From DATHBD01 sp035296325 (GTDB taxonomy: Bacteria; Actinomycetota; Actinomycetes; Mycobacteriales; Micromonosporaceae), in NCBI GenBank assembly GCA_035296325.1, contig DATHBD010000082.1:124001-188000 (forward strand): a stretch of DNA of 64,000 bases, given 5' to 3'. A model generated the notes under the pieces. The model made no database searches and was not told the DNA's origin. It saw nothing but the letters and a program-made list of their open reading frames with translations. Within the stretch, counting starts at the first letter, position 1. Every line of letters begins with the position of its first letter. Positions 1 through 8,175 of this stretch are shown here, piece after piece. The position numbers and the translations under genes were made by a program.

Positions 1-236
1 CGGTTGCCGGCGACCGTCCGATCTGGATCACCGAGTGGGGGTGCATGCACCAGAGCAACCCCGATCCGGCCACCGTCCGCGCCTTCTACCTCGCCGCGCT
101 CGACGTCTTCGCCAGGCATCCCCGGATCGAGCGCTACGCCTGGTACCCGTGGAACACCAACAACCAGCTCGTCGACGGCTCGGGCCAGCTGACGCCCCTC
201 GGCACGACGCTGGCCGGAGCACCGGCACACCGCTGA
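1..236 (+). CDS. Glycosyl hydrolase, C-terminal fragment (5' end outside window)
   Basis: The reading frame is open from base 3 to the TGA at 234-236 and continues upstream of the window, leaving about 77 residues. The motif IWITEWG near the start resembles the strand carrying the catalytic nucleophile glutamate in Asl1-like (GH128-type) and related TIM-barrel glycosidases. It is followed by helix residues and a YAWYPWN motif, also typical of the last barrel strand. This suggests a secreted or cell-wall polysaccharide hydrolase whose N-terminal part lies outside. The family call is inferred from these two motifs only; another clan A glycosidase is possible. It converges on the small broken gene that follows. 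Confidence 0.6.
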   Translation, partial: VAGDRPIWITEWGCMHQSNPDPATVRAFYLAALDVFARHPRIERYAWYPWNTNNQLVDGSGQLTPLGTTLAGAPAHR

Positions 237-267
237 CGGCACACCGCCCACCGACCTCCGCTGAGAT

Positions 268-572
268 TCACGGTGCCGGTGGCGGGCCACCGCGTGGGCG
301 GAACCAGAGCGTCGCGACGCAGACCAGCACGACGGCGACCACGGCTGCGATTCTGGCCCGCACGAAGTTGCGCCCGTCGTCGAACTGCCCGACCACGATC
401 AGCACCATGGCAAGGCCCATCAGCAGGGGCCACATACCGGCGTTGTCACCGTCCGAAAGCTCTGCAGCGACCGGCGAGGCGCCCGCCGGGTCACCAGGAC
501 GGCTGCGCCAGAGAGGGCCAGGCCTCCCGCGATGACACCGGAGAACAGCCGCAGCCCGAACCAGAAATCCAC
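268..572 (-). pseudogene. Small membrane protein gene interrupted by a frameshift
   Basis: A GTG at 572 preceded by a strong GGGGGAGG ribosome site (579-586) opens a frame encoding one hydrophobic helix (VDFWFGLRLFSG onwards). It ends at a TGA at 420-422. A second frame overlaps it and continues to a TGA at 268-270, encoding two more hydrophobic helices (MWPLLMGLAMVLIVVGQ; ARIAAVVAVVLVCVATLWF). The total length, 305 bases, is not a multiple of three. Joined by a one-base correction around 435-460 the two halves would give one protein of about 100 residues with three membrane helices. Alternatively the second half may be a separate 55-residue protein starting at the ATG at 435, translationally coupled to the first. 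A sequencing error cannot be excluded. Function unknown. Confidence 0.5.
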
Positions 573-601
573 GCCTACCTCCCCCGAGCGGTGGTGGAGC
601 C

Positions 602-1381
602 TCAGTGCGGCGGCACGACCTCGACCGGCGTGCCGGCCGCCGGGTTGCCGAAAAGCTCAGCCGCGCTGCCGCCGCGGGCGAACAGCTCGTAGCAGGCCCG
701 GTGCCCGCCGTGGCCGCGCGGCCAACCTGAGCTGCCCGGCGCGAACGACACCTCACCGGCCGGCACGGTGAACACGCCGTCGCTGACCACCGCGGCAACG
801 ACCGCCTCGCCGATCCGGACCCGCACCCGCTCACCCACGGCCGCCGGCGCCTCGTACCAGCTGGTCTTGAGATTGCCGTAACCGTCGACATAGACCACGC
901 TGCGCTGCGGCGCCGGCGCGACGGTGATCGACTCGCCGAGCAGTTCGTCGTTGCCGCGTGCCAGGTCTGCCACGGCGTTCGGGAAGACGTCCCGGGACCG
1001 GAACTGCGATCCGGCATCGGGCACCTGCACCGCCCGCAGCGGCACCCCTTCGTCGGCCAGGAACGAGAGGCTGGCCCCGGCCGCGACGCCGACCACCAGT
1101 ACCCCGGACGGCAGGCGCGCCGCGACCAGCCGTTCCCCGGCGTTGTCCTCGCGCGGCTCGTCGCGATCCTGCCGGGGTGCGACGTTGGCGTAGATGACCC
1201 GGTCGGTCGGACCGTCACCGAAGGCGAGCTGCGCCACGCAGAACCCTGCGCTGACCGTGTCGAACGGCGGCACCGGGGTGGTGGTGACGTCCGCCTCCGG
1301 CAGCAACAGGGCGAGCCGTTGCCGGACCTCGGCGAAGGCCAAGTCACCGGTGCCGTAGTCGGCGACCATGGTCAGCAGCAC
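602..1381 (-). CDS. SAM hydroxide adenosyltransferase (DUF62) family protein
   Basis: A 259-residue protein that resembles the DUF62 / SAM hydroxide adenosyltransferase family, related to the fluorinase and chlorinase. Members split S-adenosylmethionine into adenosine and methionine using an activated water. The family N-terminus normally reads TDFG followed by an Asp; here it is ADYGTGD, so the fold signature is kept but altered. The central segment VVYVDGYGNLKTSW matches the family strand leading into the C-terminal beta-barrel domain (about residues 165-259). The GTG start at 1381 is chosen because GGAGG lies five bases upstream; an ATG at 1369 is the alternative. The gene stands alone. 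Divergence at the N-terminal motif leaves the substrate open. Confidence 0.75.
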   Translation of the reverse strand: MLLTMVADYGTGDLAFAEVRQRLALLLPEADVTTTPVPPFDTVSAGFCVAQLAFGDGPTDRVIYANVAPRQDRDEPREDNAGERLVAARLPSGVLVVGVAAGASLSFLADEGVPLRAVQVPDAGSQFRSRDVFPNAVADLARGNDELLGESITVAPAPQRSVVYVDGYGNLKTSWYEAPAAVGERVRVRIGEAVVAAVVSDGVFTVPAGEVSFAPGSSGWPRGHGGHRACYELFARGGSAAELFGNPAAGTPVEVVPPH

Positions 1382-1561
1382 AGGAGCCTCCAGGAGATAT
1401 CGCGCCGACGCGCAGTTTCGAATGCCGTGACGTGGGTCGTGGCGCCGCGTCGCACTGTCCTACCACGATCATCGTGGATGGAGACGGCCATGTCCGCGAC
1501 TCCACACGCCACATCGTCGTCGTCCCCCCGTCGAGTGAGCCGTCGCGGTGGTCGCCTACTG

Positions 1562-2287
1562 CTAGCCCGACGATGCCGGTAGCCACGCGGCGGCCACGAC
1601 CGCACAGACCAGAGTCACCGGCAGTCCCCACCGGATGACCGCGAGCAGCCACCGTGGTCGATTGAACGCTTCCCCGCCGGTGCGCGGATCGATGACCCGT
1701 TCGGGGAACATCCGATCGGCGGCGCGCGGCCACCAGGCGAGCGCCAGCAGCAGACCCCCGGCGAGCAGCAGTGGCCAGCCGGGGACCTGCACCATGACCT
1801 GCTTCCACAGCAGCTGCGGGAGCAGCATTCCGGGAAGCCCGAGAGCTGTCGCGACCCCGGTCCGCTGCGTGACCTTCGGCGCGCCCGGCCGTAGAAAGAC
1901 CGCGGTGATGAAGGAAACCCAGATCACGCCGAACGTCACCGTCACGATCTGCCCGACCGTGAGCGCTCCCCGGGTGCTGTGACTGACCGCCTCGACACCG
2001 GAGAGCAGGCAACTGATCCCGCCGAGGGTGGCGAACGTCAGCAGCGCGGCGGCCCAGACCGGGGTTCGGCGGGTCGTGGATCCGGCCGGGGCGACGTCAC
2101 GGGCGAGCGTTTCGGCGTAGCGCGTCGGATCACCGAACGCGCGGTCGGGACTCTGGCCACTGTCCGCACAGTGGGTCTCGATCTCTGCCAACGCCTCCCC
2201 GATCCGGCGGCCGGACACCTGATGGAGCTGCGCCTGCACGACGAACGTGTCACGCCACTCGTCCATCAGCCAACGACGGGTGATCAT
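1562..2287 (-). CDS. Multi-pass membrane protein paired with PadR regulator
   Basis: A 241-residue protein with a cytoplasmic N-terminal region of about 70 residues rich in charged helices (WLMDEWRDTFVVQAQLHQVSG), then about five hydrophobic segments from residue 80 to the end. The arrangement matches membrane proteins commonly encoded directly after PadR regulators, whose N-terminal region resembles HAAS-type signalling modules. Its ATG at 2285-2287 overlaps the padR stop in an ATGA, so the pair is translationally coupled. By analogy it may transmit or respond to a membrane signal under PadR control. The biochemical role is unknown. Confidence 0.7.
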   Translation of the reverse strand: MITRRWLMDEWRDTFVVQAQLHQVSGRRIGEALAEIETHCADSGQSPDRAFGDPTRYAETLARDVAPAGSTTRRTPVWAAALLTFATLGGISCLLSGVEAVSHSTRGALTVGQIVTVTFGVIWVSFITAVFLRPGAPKVTQRTGVATALGLPGMLLPQLLWKQVMVQVPGWPLLLAGGLLLALAWWPRAADRMFPERVIDPRTGGEAFNRPRWLLAVIRWGLPVTLVCAVVAAAWLPASSG

Positions 2288-2628
2288 TGAACCTCCTCAG
2301 CATCGGGTAGCAGTCGCCACGTCCCCTCGACGAAGCGCCGCCACATCCGGGTACGGCTGACCAGCTCGGCGTGGCCGGTGCTGGTCAACGTGAAGTACTT
2401 GCGGCCAGGGCCTCCGTCGCCCGCCTGCCACGTGGCCTCGACGAGCTGCTCGGCCTGCAAGCGGGCCAGGAGCGGGTAGAGCGTGCCGCCTCGCACGGGG
2501 CCGAGGCCGGCCGCTTCCAGACGCCCGGCGATCGCATAGCCGTAGGTGGGTTCCTCTGCCAGTGCGCCAAGCACGCAGAGCTCCAGGACCCCGCGTAACC
2601 AGTCGCCGGGCCACCGAACGTCGCTCAT
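2284..2628 (-). CDS. PadR family transcriptional regulator
   Basis: A 114-residue winged-helix protein. Residues 8-75 contain the PadR DNA-binding domain, with the motifs LCVLGALAEEPTYGYAI and GGTLYPLLARLQAEQLVEA, followed by the wing (GPGRKYFTLTSTGHAEL) and a short dimerisation helix. PadR proteins usually repress their own operon and neighbouring transport or stress genes until a ligand binds. The ATG at 2628 is preferred over the GTG at 2631: there is no Shine-Dalgarno sequence, and a promoter -10 element ends six bases upstream, so the mRNA is probably leaderless. It overlaps the downstream membrane-protein gene by four bases. The upstream palindrome is a convincing autoregulatory operator. 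Confidence 0.9.
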   Translation of the reverse strand: MSDVRWPGDWLRGVLELCVLGALAEEPTYGYAIAGRLEAAGLGPVRGGTLYPLLARLQAEQLVEATWQAGDGGPGRKYFTLTSTGHAELVSRTRMWRRFVEGTWRLLPDAEEVQ

Positions 2629-2634
2629 CACTAG

Positions 2635-2663
2635 ATGGTACGTCTTCTTAGATAGCGTGTCTA
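2635..2663 (-). promoter_or_regulatory. Leaderless sigma-70-like promoter of the padR operon
   Basis: On the minus strand TAGACA (2663-2658) is separated by 17 bases from TACCAT (2640-2635). Six bases further lies the A of the padR ATG at 2628, placing the likely start of transcription at the start codon. Five of six -35 bases and four of six -10 bases fit the consensus. The start site itself is inferred. Confidence 0.5.
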
Positions 2664-2667
2664 TCTA
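2649..2667. promoter_or_regulatory. Palindromic operator, probable PadR binding site
   Basis: TAGATAG-CGTGT-CTATCTA is a perfect inverted repeat with 7-base arms and a 5-base spacer. It covers the -35 element and part of the promoter spacer, 20 bases upstream of the padR start codon. Short AT-rich palindromes overlapping their own promoters are typical for PadR repressors, so autorepression is the simple reading. Confidence 0.65.
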
Positions 2668-2699
2668 GTCTCGCGCCAGCGTTCGATGGGGTTGAGCCA

Positions 2700-4217
2700 C
2701 TATGTGGCGGCACCGGCCTGCCGTACCTCGGCGATGCCCTGTACCAGGTCCGCCTGGCTGATCGGCGTCACCGCACCGGTCCGGGCCTCGTGCATGGCCT
2801 TGTCGAGGCGCACCCGCCGCAGCACCTCCCGGATGTCAGCACCGGTCATCCCGGATGTGCCGCGGGCCAACCCGGCCGCATCCAGGTCGTCGGCGAACAT
2901 CCGGAACCCGTCGGTCTCGTGTCGCGCCCGGAGCTGCCCGATCATCTTGGCGAGAATCTCCATCCGGCCGGACTCGTCCGGCAGCGGCACAGCGACCTTG
3001 ATGTCGAAGCGCCCGGAGCGGATCAGCGATTCGTCGACGCGCTGCGGGAAGTTGGTCGTCGCGACGACGATGACGTTCGGATTCTCCTCGATGAGATTGT
3101 TCATCTCCTGCTTGAAGACACCGGCGACGGCGTTGACCGCCTGGCTCGCCGCGTCGCCGCCGGCGCCGGCGTAGCTGATGATGGTGTCGAACTCGTCGAA
3201 GAGCAGCACCGTGGGCTGGCGGTACCGCCGAGCGTCCCGGAAGATCCGCTTGATGTTGCGCTCGGACGCGCCCAGCCACTTGTCCAGGATCTCCGGGGTA
3301 CGTACCTCGCGGAAATCCGCACCGATCTCGTTGGCGAGCGCCCTGGCCAGCATGGTCTTCCCCGTGCCCGGCGGGCCGTACATCAGGATGCCCTGCGGCC
3401 GGCGCGCTCCCCATCGCGCCATCACCTCGGGATGCCGGAACGACACGGCGATCTGCCGGAACTGCGCGACGATGTCGGGCAGGCCGCCGACCTGGTCCAG
3501 GTCGACGCGTTCGGCGGAGTCGACAGTGGAGCCCTCGCCCGGGTAGCGGCTGAGGACGTAGCGACGCCCGGCGAGCGGATCGGAGGCGTTCCGGCCGGCG
3601 CCGGCGACCTCCTCGACCACGCCGAGGACCAGGCAGAACATGGCTCGCAGGTGGGCGGAGGACATCTCCGCGATCGGCACCGCGGCATGCAGCGAGATCA
3701 CCCGGACGCCGTTGGTCGACCGCGCGAACGCCTCCGGCCCGGAGTACGTCACCGTGGCGCGCAGTCCCAACTCGGGATCCTCCAGGACCGTCGCGTCGGC
3801 CCGGTCACCCGCCGCGCGGTTGCGGCCGAGCAGCCGGTAGGCCTCCGCGGCGGCGGTGCCGACACCGTCGACGATCCGGATCGCCCACGGGTCGCCCTTC
3901 TCCACCCGGCGCGACAGCAGCAGGCCGATCGGGTCGTTGCCGAGCACGCTCGGGCCGAACCGGTCCCACGGGAGCCCGGTGGCGCCGGTGTGGATTTCAG
4001 CGTCCATGCCGTACACCCGTTGGCCGTCCTGCTCGCCGACATCGACGGCGAACCGGACCTGCCGTACCGGCGCCGGGAACGCCGCACCGTGGAGCAACTC
4101 GACCCGCTCCGACGCTGCGGTGGCGAGGACGTCGGCCGGATCGGTGAGGGTGACGTGGCAGCCGCCCCACTCGAAGGTCTCCGTGTCGGGCTGCGGGTCG
4201 CGCTCGGGTTCAAGCAT
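2700..4217 (-). CDS. AAA+ family ATPase with unknown N-terminal domain
   Basis: A 505-residue protein. Residues 1 to about 245 form a region I do not recognise. The C-terminal half is a classical AAA module of the CDC48/FtsH/ARC type: Walker A GPPGTGKT (about 280-287), Walker B VLLFDEFD (about 337-344), and the second region of homology VVATTNFPQRVDESLIRSGRFD's arginine finger near 395. A lid domain with GMTGADIREVLRR follows. Such proteins usually unfold or remodel other proteins as hexamers, with the N-terminal domain choosing the client. The ATG at 4217 begins the conserved part and a CDS extending further upstream would have atypical composition. The gene is monocistronic; client and pathway are unknown. 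Confidence 0.85.
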   Translation of the reverse strand: MLEPERDPQPDTETFEWGGCHVTLTDPADVLATAASERVELLHGAAFPAPVRQVRFAVDVGEQDGQRVYGMDAEIHTGATGLPWDRFGPSVLGNDPIGLLLSRRVEKGDPWAIRIVDGVGTAAAEAYRLLGRNRAAGDRADATVLEDPELGLRATVTYSGPEAFARSTNGVRVISLHAAVPIAEMSSAHLRAMFCLVLGVVEEVAGAGRNASDPLAGRRYVLSRYPGEGSTVDSAERVDLDQVGGLPDIVAQFRQIAVSFRHPEVMARWGARRPQGILMYGPPGTGKTMLARALANEIGADFREVRTPEILDKWLGASERNIKRIFRDARRYRQPTVLLFDEFDTIISYAGAGGDAASQAVNAVAGVFKQEMNNLIEENPNVIVVATTNFPQRVDESLIRSGRFDIKVAVPLPDESGRMEILAKMIGQLRARHETDGFRMFADDLDAAGLARGTSGMTGADIREVLRRVRLDKAMHEARTGAVTPISQADLVQGIAEVRQAGAAT

Positions 4218-4276
4218 GAGCCAAGTCTGACACGGGCCGCACGGCAGCACCGGTGAGCGGAATTCGGCGCCCGACG

Positions 4277-5125
4277 TCAGCCGCCCTTGCTGAAGTGCTG
4301 GTAGTCCGGTGCGGCGGACCAGCGGCCGCCCCAGGACCAGCCGACCGCCGCGAACGCCCGGACCAGTACGCCACCGGAGGTCGCCATCCCCGGGCGGTGC
4401 CGGGAACGGTCGAGGTAGGCGGCCCCCGCGGGCGGCAGCACCGAGCCCCGGTCCAGGTAGGGGTTCTCCACCGGGTTGACGTCGATGGCCCGGCCGTACG
4501 CATGCGCCGACCAGCGCGGAGTCCCGGGCGCCACGGCGTGCCGGCAATTGAAGCCGGAGGTGTTGTCGGCGGCCATCGAGGCGGAGTCGCTGCCGCCGTA
4601 CGCGTCGACCGGCACCATCTGCCGGATCGCGAATCCTTCCCGGAACAACGTGCCGAACACCGTGATCACGTCGGCCGCGACGCTCTCGTGCACCACCAGC
4701 GTGCCGACGTGTGCCTGCCGGTCGAACCCCCGGTAACTAAGCCGGAGCAGGCGTAGCTGATCCGGACCGACCGGGCACCCGGCCCGCCAGCTGTGCGGCA
4801 CGTCGGCGGCGGTGATCGGCGAGGCGGTGCCCACGAACGTCGTCGCGGTGGGCGCCCCCGGCACCGTGGCCGCCGGCACGGTGCCGGCCGGTCCTGCCGT
4901 CGCCGGCGCCGCCGTCGTCGGCACCGCCGTCGTCGGCACTGCAGTCGTCGGCACCGCCGTCGTCGGCACCACGCTCGCCGGCATCGTCGTGCTGGCTGAC
5001 GGCGACGGCGACGGCGCGGCCCGGGTCACCCCTCCGTTCGTCGCCCCGCCGCATCCCACGGCCACCCCGAGCGTCGCGGACAGCACCGCGAGCACCCGGT
5101 AGCCGGCCAGTCGAGCAGTCCCCAC
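4277..5125 (-). CDS. Secreted M15 family D-Ala-D-Ala peptidase-like protein
   Basis: A 282-residue exported protein. An N-terminal hydrophobic segment ends in AVGCGG, suggesting a signal peptide with a possible lipoprotein cysteine. A Ser/Thr/Pro/Ala linker follows, containing four PTTAV-type repeats (about residues 50-75). The C-terminal catalytic domain (about 110-282) has the zinc motif SAHAYGRAIDVNP and a final YQHFSKGG, matching M15C / VanY-like metallopeptidases that trim peptidoglycan stem peptides or act as endolysins. The GTG at 5125 is chosen to precede the signal sequence directly; no strong ribosome site is visible. The gene is divergent from an L,D-transpeptidase gene, so both probably act on the cell wall. 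Confidence 0.85.
   Translation of the reverse strand: MGTARLAGYRVLAVLSATLGVAVGCGGATNGGVTRAAPSPSPSASTTMPASVVPTTAVPTTAVPTTAVPTTAAPATAGPAGTVPAATVPGAPTATTFVGTASPITAADVPHSWRAGCPVGPDQLRLLRLSYRGFDRQAHVGTLVVHESVAADVITVFGTLFREGFAIRQMVPVDAYGGSDSASMAADNTSGFNCRHAVAPGTPRWSAHAYGRAIDVNPVENPYLDRGSVLPPAGAAYLDRSRHRPGMATSGGVLVRAFAAVGWSWGGRWSAAPDYQHFSKGG
4911..4970. repeat. Four tandem 15-bp units encoding a PTTAV linker
   Basis: The unit GCCGTCGTCGGCACC is present four times head to tail, with single-base changes in units 2 and 3. On the minus strand it encodes the Pro-Thr-Thr-Ala-Val repeats of the M15 peptidase linker. The length is a multiple of three, so copy-number change would lengthen or shorten the linker without breaking the gene. 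Confidence 0.85.
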
Positions 5126-5303
5126 CGGATCACCATAGGGTCCGGCCGGCGACTGTCCGCACCGGCGCGGAGGCGCTTCGGCGAGGTCACTCGCGCGTGG
5201 TCGACGTCCCCACCGGACGGTGCGGCAGATGTTACGGTCGCCGGACGGCGGCCACCCGAGCGCGGACCGTCGACCCGGTCCCCGGTTGGCAAGGAGTATC
5301 GGC

Positions 5304-6413
5304 GTGACAGCGCGGACGAAGCTGACCCTGATGATTCCCGCCGTGGCGGTGGCGAGCGCCTTGACGCTGGCCGGTGCTGCCACGATCGCCCAGGCGCCGC
5401 CGGTGGGTCGGTTGGCGGCGATCGCCACGGCCGCGGACGGTGCCGGTGACGGAGCCCGGCCGGCGCCCGGCGGGTACCCGGCAGACCCGCCGATCGCGGC
5501 GGGCGAAGCGTCGGACCTGGCAGCGGCCGGTGCCGCAGACCCGATCCGCGCGGCTTCCACGCACGCGCCCGGCGCCCCGGGCGCGCCGGGCGCCCCCGAC
5601 GCCGCCGGCACAGCGAGCACAACCGGCACCGCCGGCCAGTCGCACGCCCCGCCCGGCGTGGCCGACCTGCCCGGCGTGGCCGACCCGACGCCGGCCGCGG
5701 GCGCCGGACCTGGTGCGTCGACCCGGCGGCCGCCCCCCTCCCCGCCTGCGCGGGCGTCGGGCGACGCTAGCTCAGCGGTGCGCAAACGCCCTCCGGCACC
5801 GGTGGACAACCTGGCGTCACGGCTACGAACGGTGCCGGCGGAGACCCGTCAGCTGATCATCGTGCACGCTGCCGGTTCCGGCACCACCCACGCCAGCGTG
5901 GAGCTGTTCCAGCGCACCTCGGGCCGGTGGTGGCCGGCGTCCGAACTGATCGCCGCCCGGATCGGCGCGCGCGGGTTCAACGACAACAAGATGGAGGGTG
6001 ACCTGACCACCCCGACCGGGATGTACAGCCTCGGTCCCACGGTGTACGGCGTCCTGGCCGACCCGGGGGTGAAGTACTCCTATCACCGGCTCGTCGAGCA
6101 TGACTACTGGAACGGCAACAGCGACTCCCCCCAGTACAACCAGTTCGTGCACGGCAGCAACCCCGGCGGCGCGAGCGAGGCGCTCTGGAAGATCACGCCG
6201 CAGTACCACCACTTCGCCGTGATCAACTACAACACCCCGGCCGTGCCGCAGCGTGGCAGCGCGATCTTCCTGCACGTCATGGTGCCCGGACGGGCCACCG
6301 CGGGCTGCGTCAGCCTCGCCGAGCCGGATCTGGTCCGGGTGCTGCGCTGGCTCGATCCGGCAGCCTCGCCGCGCATCGTCCTGGCGCCCGACGAGGCCCT
6401 GGGCCGGTACTGA
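5304..6413 (+). CDS. Secreted L,D-transpeptidase (YkuD) family protein
   Basis: A 369-residue exported protein. A signal sequence (about residues 6-32) is followed by a long Ala/Pro/Gly linker (to about 165), then the YkuD-like catalytic region. The conserved end of that region is seen as HVMVPGRATAGCVSLAE, carrying the catalytic Ser/His/Gly-Cys motif of L,D-transpeptidases, at about residues 322-338. These enzymes make 3-3 peptidoglycan cross-links or act as cell-wall-modifying hydrolases. The GTG at 5304 is chosen because AAGGAG (5291-5296) sits seven bases before it. The gene is divergent from the M15 peptidase and converges with pgi, separated by only six bases. Confidence 0.85.
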   Translation: MTARTKLTLMIPAVAVASALTLAGAATIAQAPPVGRLAAIATAADGAGDGARPAPGGYPADPPIAAGEASDLAAAGAADPIRAASTHAPGAPGAPGAPDAAGTASTTGTAGQSHAPPGVADLPGVADPTPAAGAGPGASTRRPPPSPPARASGDASSAVRKRPPAPVDNLASRLRTVPAETRQLIIVHAAGSGTTHASVELFQRTSGRWWPASELIAARIGARGFNDNKMEGDLTTPTGMYSLGPTVYGVLADPGVKYSYHRLVEHDYWNGNSDSPQYNQFVHGSNPGGASEALWKITPQYHHFAVINYNTPAVPQRGSAIFLHVMVPGRATAGCVSLAEPDLVRVLRWLDPAASPRIVLAPDEALGRY

Positions 6414-6419
6414 CGGCGC

Positions 6420-8054
6420 TCACCCCCGGCCGCGCTGGGCCCGGTAACGGGTGATCAGCGCGCTGGTGGACGAGTCCTGGTCCGACTCCGCCGTTTCCTC
6501 GCCGGTCAGCAGCGGCGCCAGTTGGTTGGCCATCACCTTGCCCAGTTCGACGCCCCACTGGTCGAAGGAGTCCAGGCCCCAGATCACGCCCTGGGTGAAG
6601 ACGATGTGCTCATAGAGCGCCACCAGTTGCCCGAGGGTCGACGGGGTGAGCTTGGGCGCCAGGATCGAGGTTGTGGGGTGGTTGCCGGGCATCACCCGGT
6701 GCGGCACGATTGCCGGCTCCGTGCCCTCGGCCTCCACCTGCTCCCGGGTCCGGCCGAAGGCCAGCGCCGCGGTCTGCGCGAAGTAGTTCGCCATGAACAG
6801 GTCGTGCATGCCGTCCAGGTCATGGTTGGGCTCGCTGAACGCGATGAAGTCCGCGGGGACGAGCTTGGTGCCCTGATGGATCAACTGGTAAAAGGCGTGC
6901 TGGCCGTTGGTCCCCGGCTCGCCCCAGAAGATCTCACCGGTCTGGTAGTCGACCGGGCTGCCGTCGGCGCGTACCGACTTGCCGTTGCTCTCCATCGTCA
7001 ACTGCTGCAGGTACGCCGGAAAACGGTGCAGGTACTGCGAGTACGGCAGCACCGCGTGGGACTGGGCACCGAGCATGTTGTTGTACCAGATGTTGAGCAG
7101 ACCGAGCAGTGCCGGCACGTTGCGCTCGATCGGCGTGCTGCGGAAGTGCTCGTCGATGGTGTGGAACCCGGCCAGCATCTCCCGGAAGCCGGTCGGCCCG
7201 ATCGCCAGCATCAGCGAGAGCCCGACGGCGGAGTCCATCGAGTACCGGCCGCCGACCCAGTCCCAGAAGCCGAACATGTTCGCCGGGTCGATGCCGAAGT
7301 CGCGCACCCGGGACTCGCTGGTGCTCACCGCCACGAAGTGCTTCGCGACCGCGCTGTCGTCCGCGCCGAGGCCGTCGAGCAGCCAGCGCCTGGCCTCCTT
7401 GGCGTTGGTCAACGTCTCCTGGGTGGAGAACGTCTTCGACACCACCACGAACAGCGTGCTCGCCGGGTCGAGGTCGGCGGTCTTGTCGTAGATGTCGGTC
7501 GGGTCGATGTTCGACACGAACCGGCAGGTGATCCCGCCGTCGCGGTACGCCTTCAACGCCTCGTACGCCATCACCGGGCCGAGGTCCGATCCGCCGATGC
7601 CGATGTTGACCACCGTGGTGATCGGGGCGCCGGTGTGGCCGCGCCACTGCTGGGAGCGGACCCGCTCGGCGAAGGCGGTCATCCGGTCCAGCACGCCGTG
7701 CACGTCGGCCACCACGTCCTGACCGTCCACGACCAGTGCGGCATCGGCCGGCAGTCGCAGCGCGACGTGCAGCACCGCCCGGTCCTCGCTGGTGTTGATG
7801 TGCTCGCCGGCGAACATCTGCCCGATCCGGCCGGCCAGCCCGACCCGCTCGGCCAGCGTGGTGAGCAGCGCCAGCGTCTCGTCGGTGATCAGGTTCTTGC
7901 TGTAGTCGACGTAAAGGTCGCCGGCCTGGGCGGTCAGTCGCTCCCCGCGCCCGGGATCGGCGGCGAACAGCTCACGCAGGTGGGTGCCGCGGATCGCGTC
8001 CGCGTGCGCCTGCAGGGCCTGCCACTCCTTGGTCGCGCTCAGATCTGCGGTCAT
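6420..8054 (-). CDS. pgi: Glucose-6-phosphate isomerase
   Basis: A 544-residue enzyme of the long bacterial/eukaryotic-type family, interconverting glucose 6-phosphate and fructose 6-phosphate in glycolysis and gluconeogenesis. The phosphate-binding GIGGSDLGP (about 155-163), the family signature VGGRYSMDSAVG, the segment EPGTNGQHAFYQLIHQGT with the ring-opening His, and FDQWGVELGK near the C-terminus are all intact. The ATG at 8054 follows GGGGAG by about seven bases; an ATG at 8069 would add five residues with a poorer site. The gene is alone. In actinomycetes pgi often sits with pentose-phosphate genes, which are absent here. Confidence 0.97.
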   Translation of the reverse strand: MTADLSATKEWQALQAHADAIRGTHLRELFAADPGRGERLTAQAGDLYVDYSKNLITDETLALLTTLAERVGLAGRIGQMFAGEHINTSEDRAVLHVALRLPADAALVVDGQDVVADVHGVLDRMTAFAERVRSQQWRGHTGAPITTVVNIGIGGSDLGPVMAYEALKAYRDGGITCRFVSNIDPTDIYDKTADLDPASTLFVVVSKTFSTQETLTNAKEARRWLLDGLGADDSAVAKHFVAVSTSESRVRDFGIDPANMFGFWDWVGGRYSMDSAVGLSLMLAIGPTGFREMLAGFHTIDEHFRSTPIERNVPALLGLLNIWYNNMLGAQSHAVLPYSQYLHRFPAYLQQLTMESNGKSVRADGSPVDYQTGEIFWGEPGTNGQHAFYQLIHQGTKLVPADFIAFSEPNHDLDGMHDLFMANYFAQTAALAFGRTREQVEAEGTEPAIVPHRVMPGNHPTTSILAPKLTPSTLGQLVALYEHIVFTQGVIWGLDSFDQWGVELGKVMANQLAPLLTGEETAESDQDSSTSALITRYRAQRGRG

Positions 8055-8175
8055 CGGGCTGCTCCCCATCGTTCCGGCTCTCCCGGGGAGTCTATGGTCC
8101 CGGACCCGCGAGGGCTTCCTGGCGCGCGAGAGCCGGCCCGGTTGATCGCGGACCGGGCCGCGGACCGCTGACGGG

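Noticed and set aside
4911..4970. Possible CRISPR-like array
   Set aside because: Units are 15 bases, directly adjacent and in a coding linker, with no spacers.
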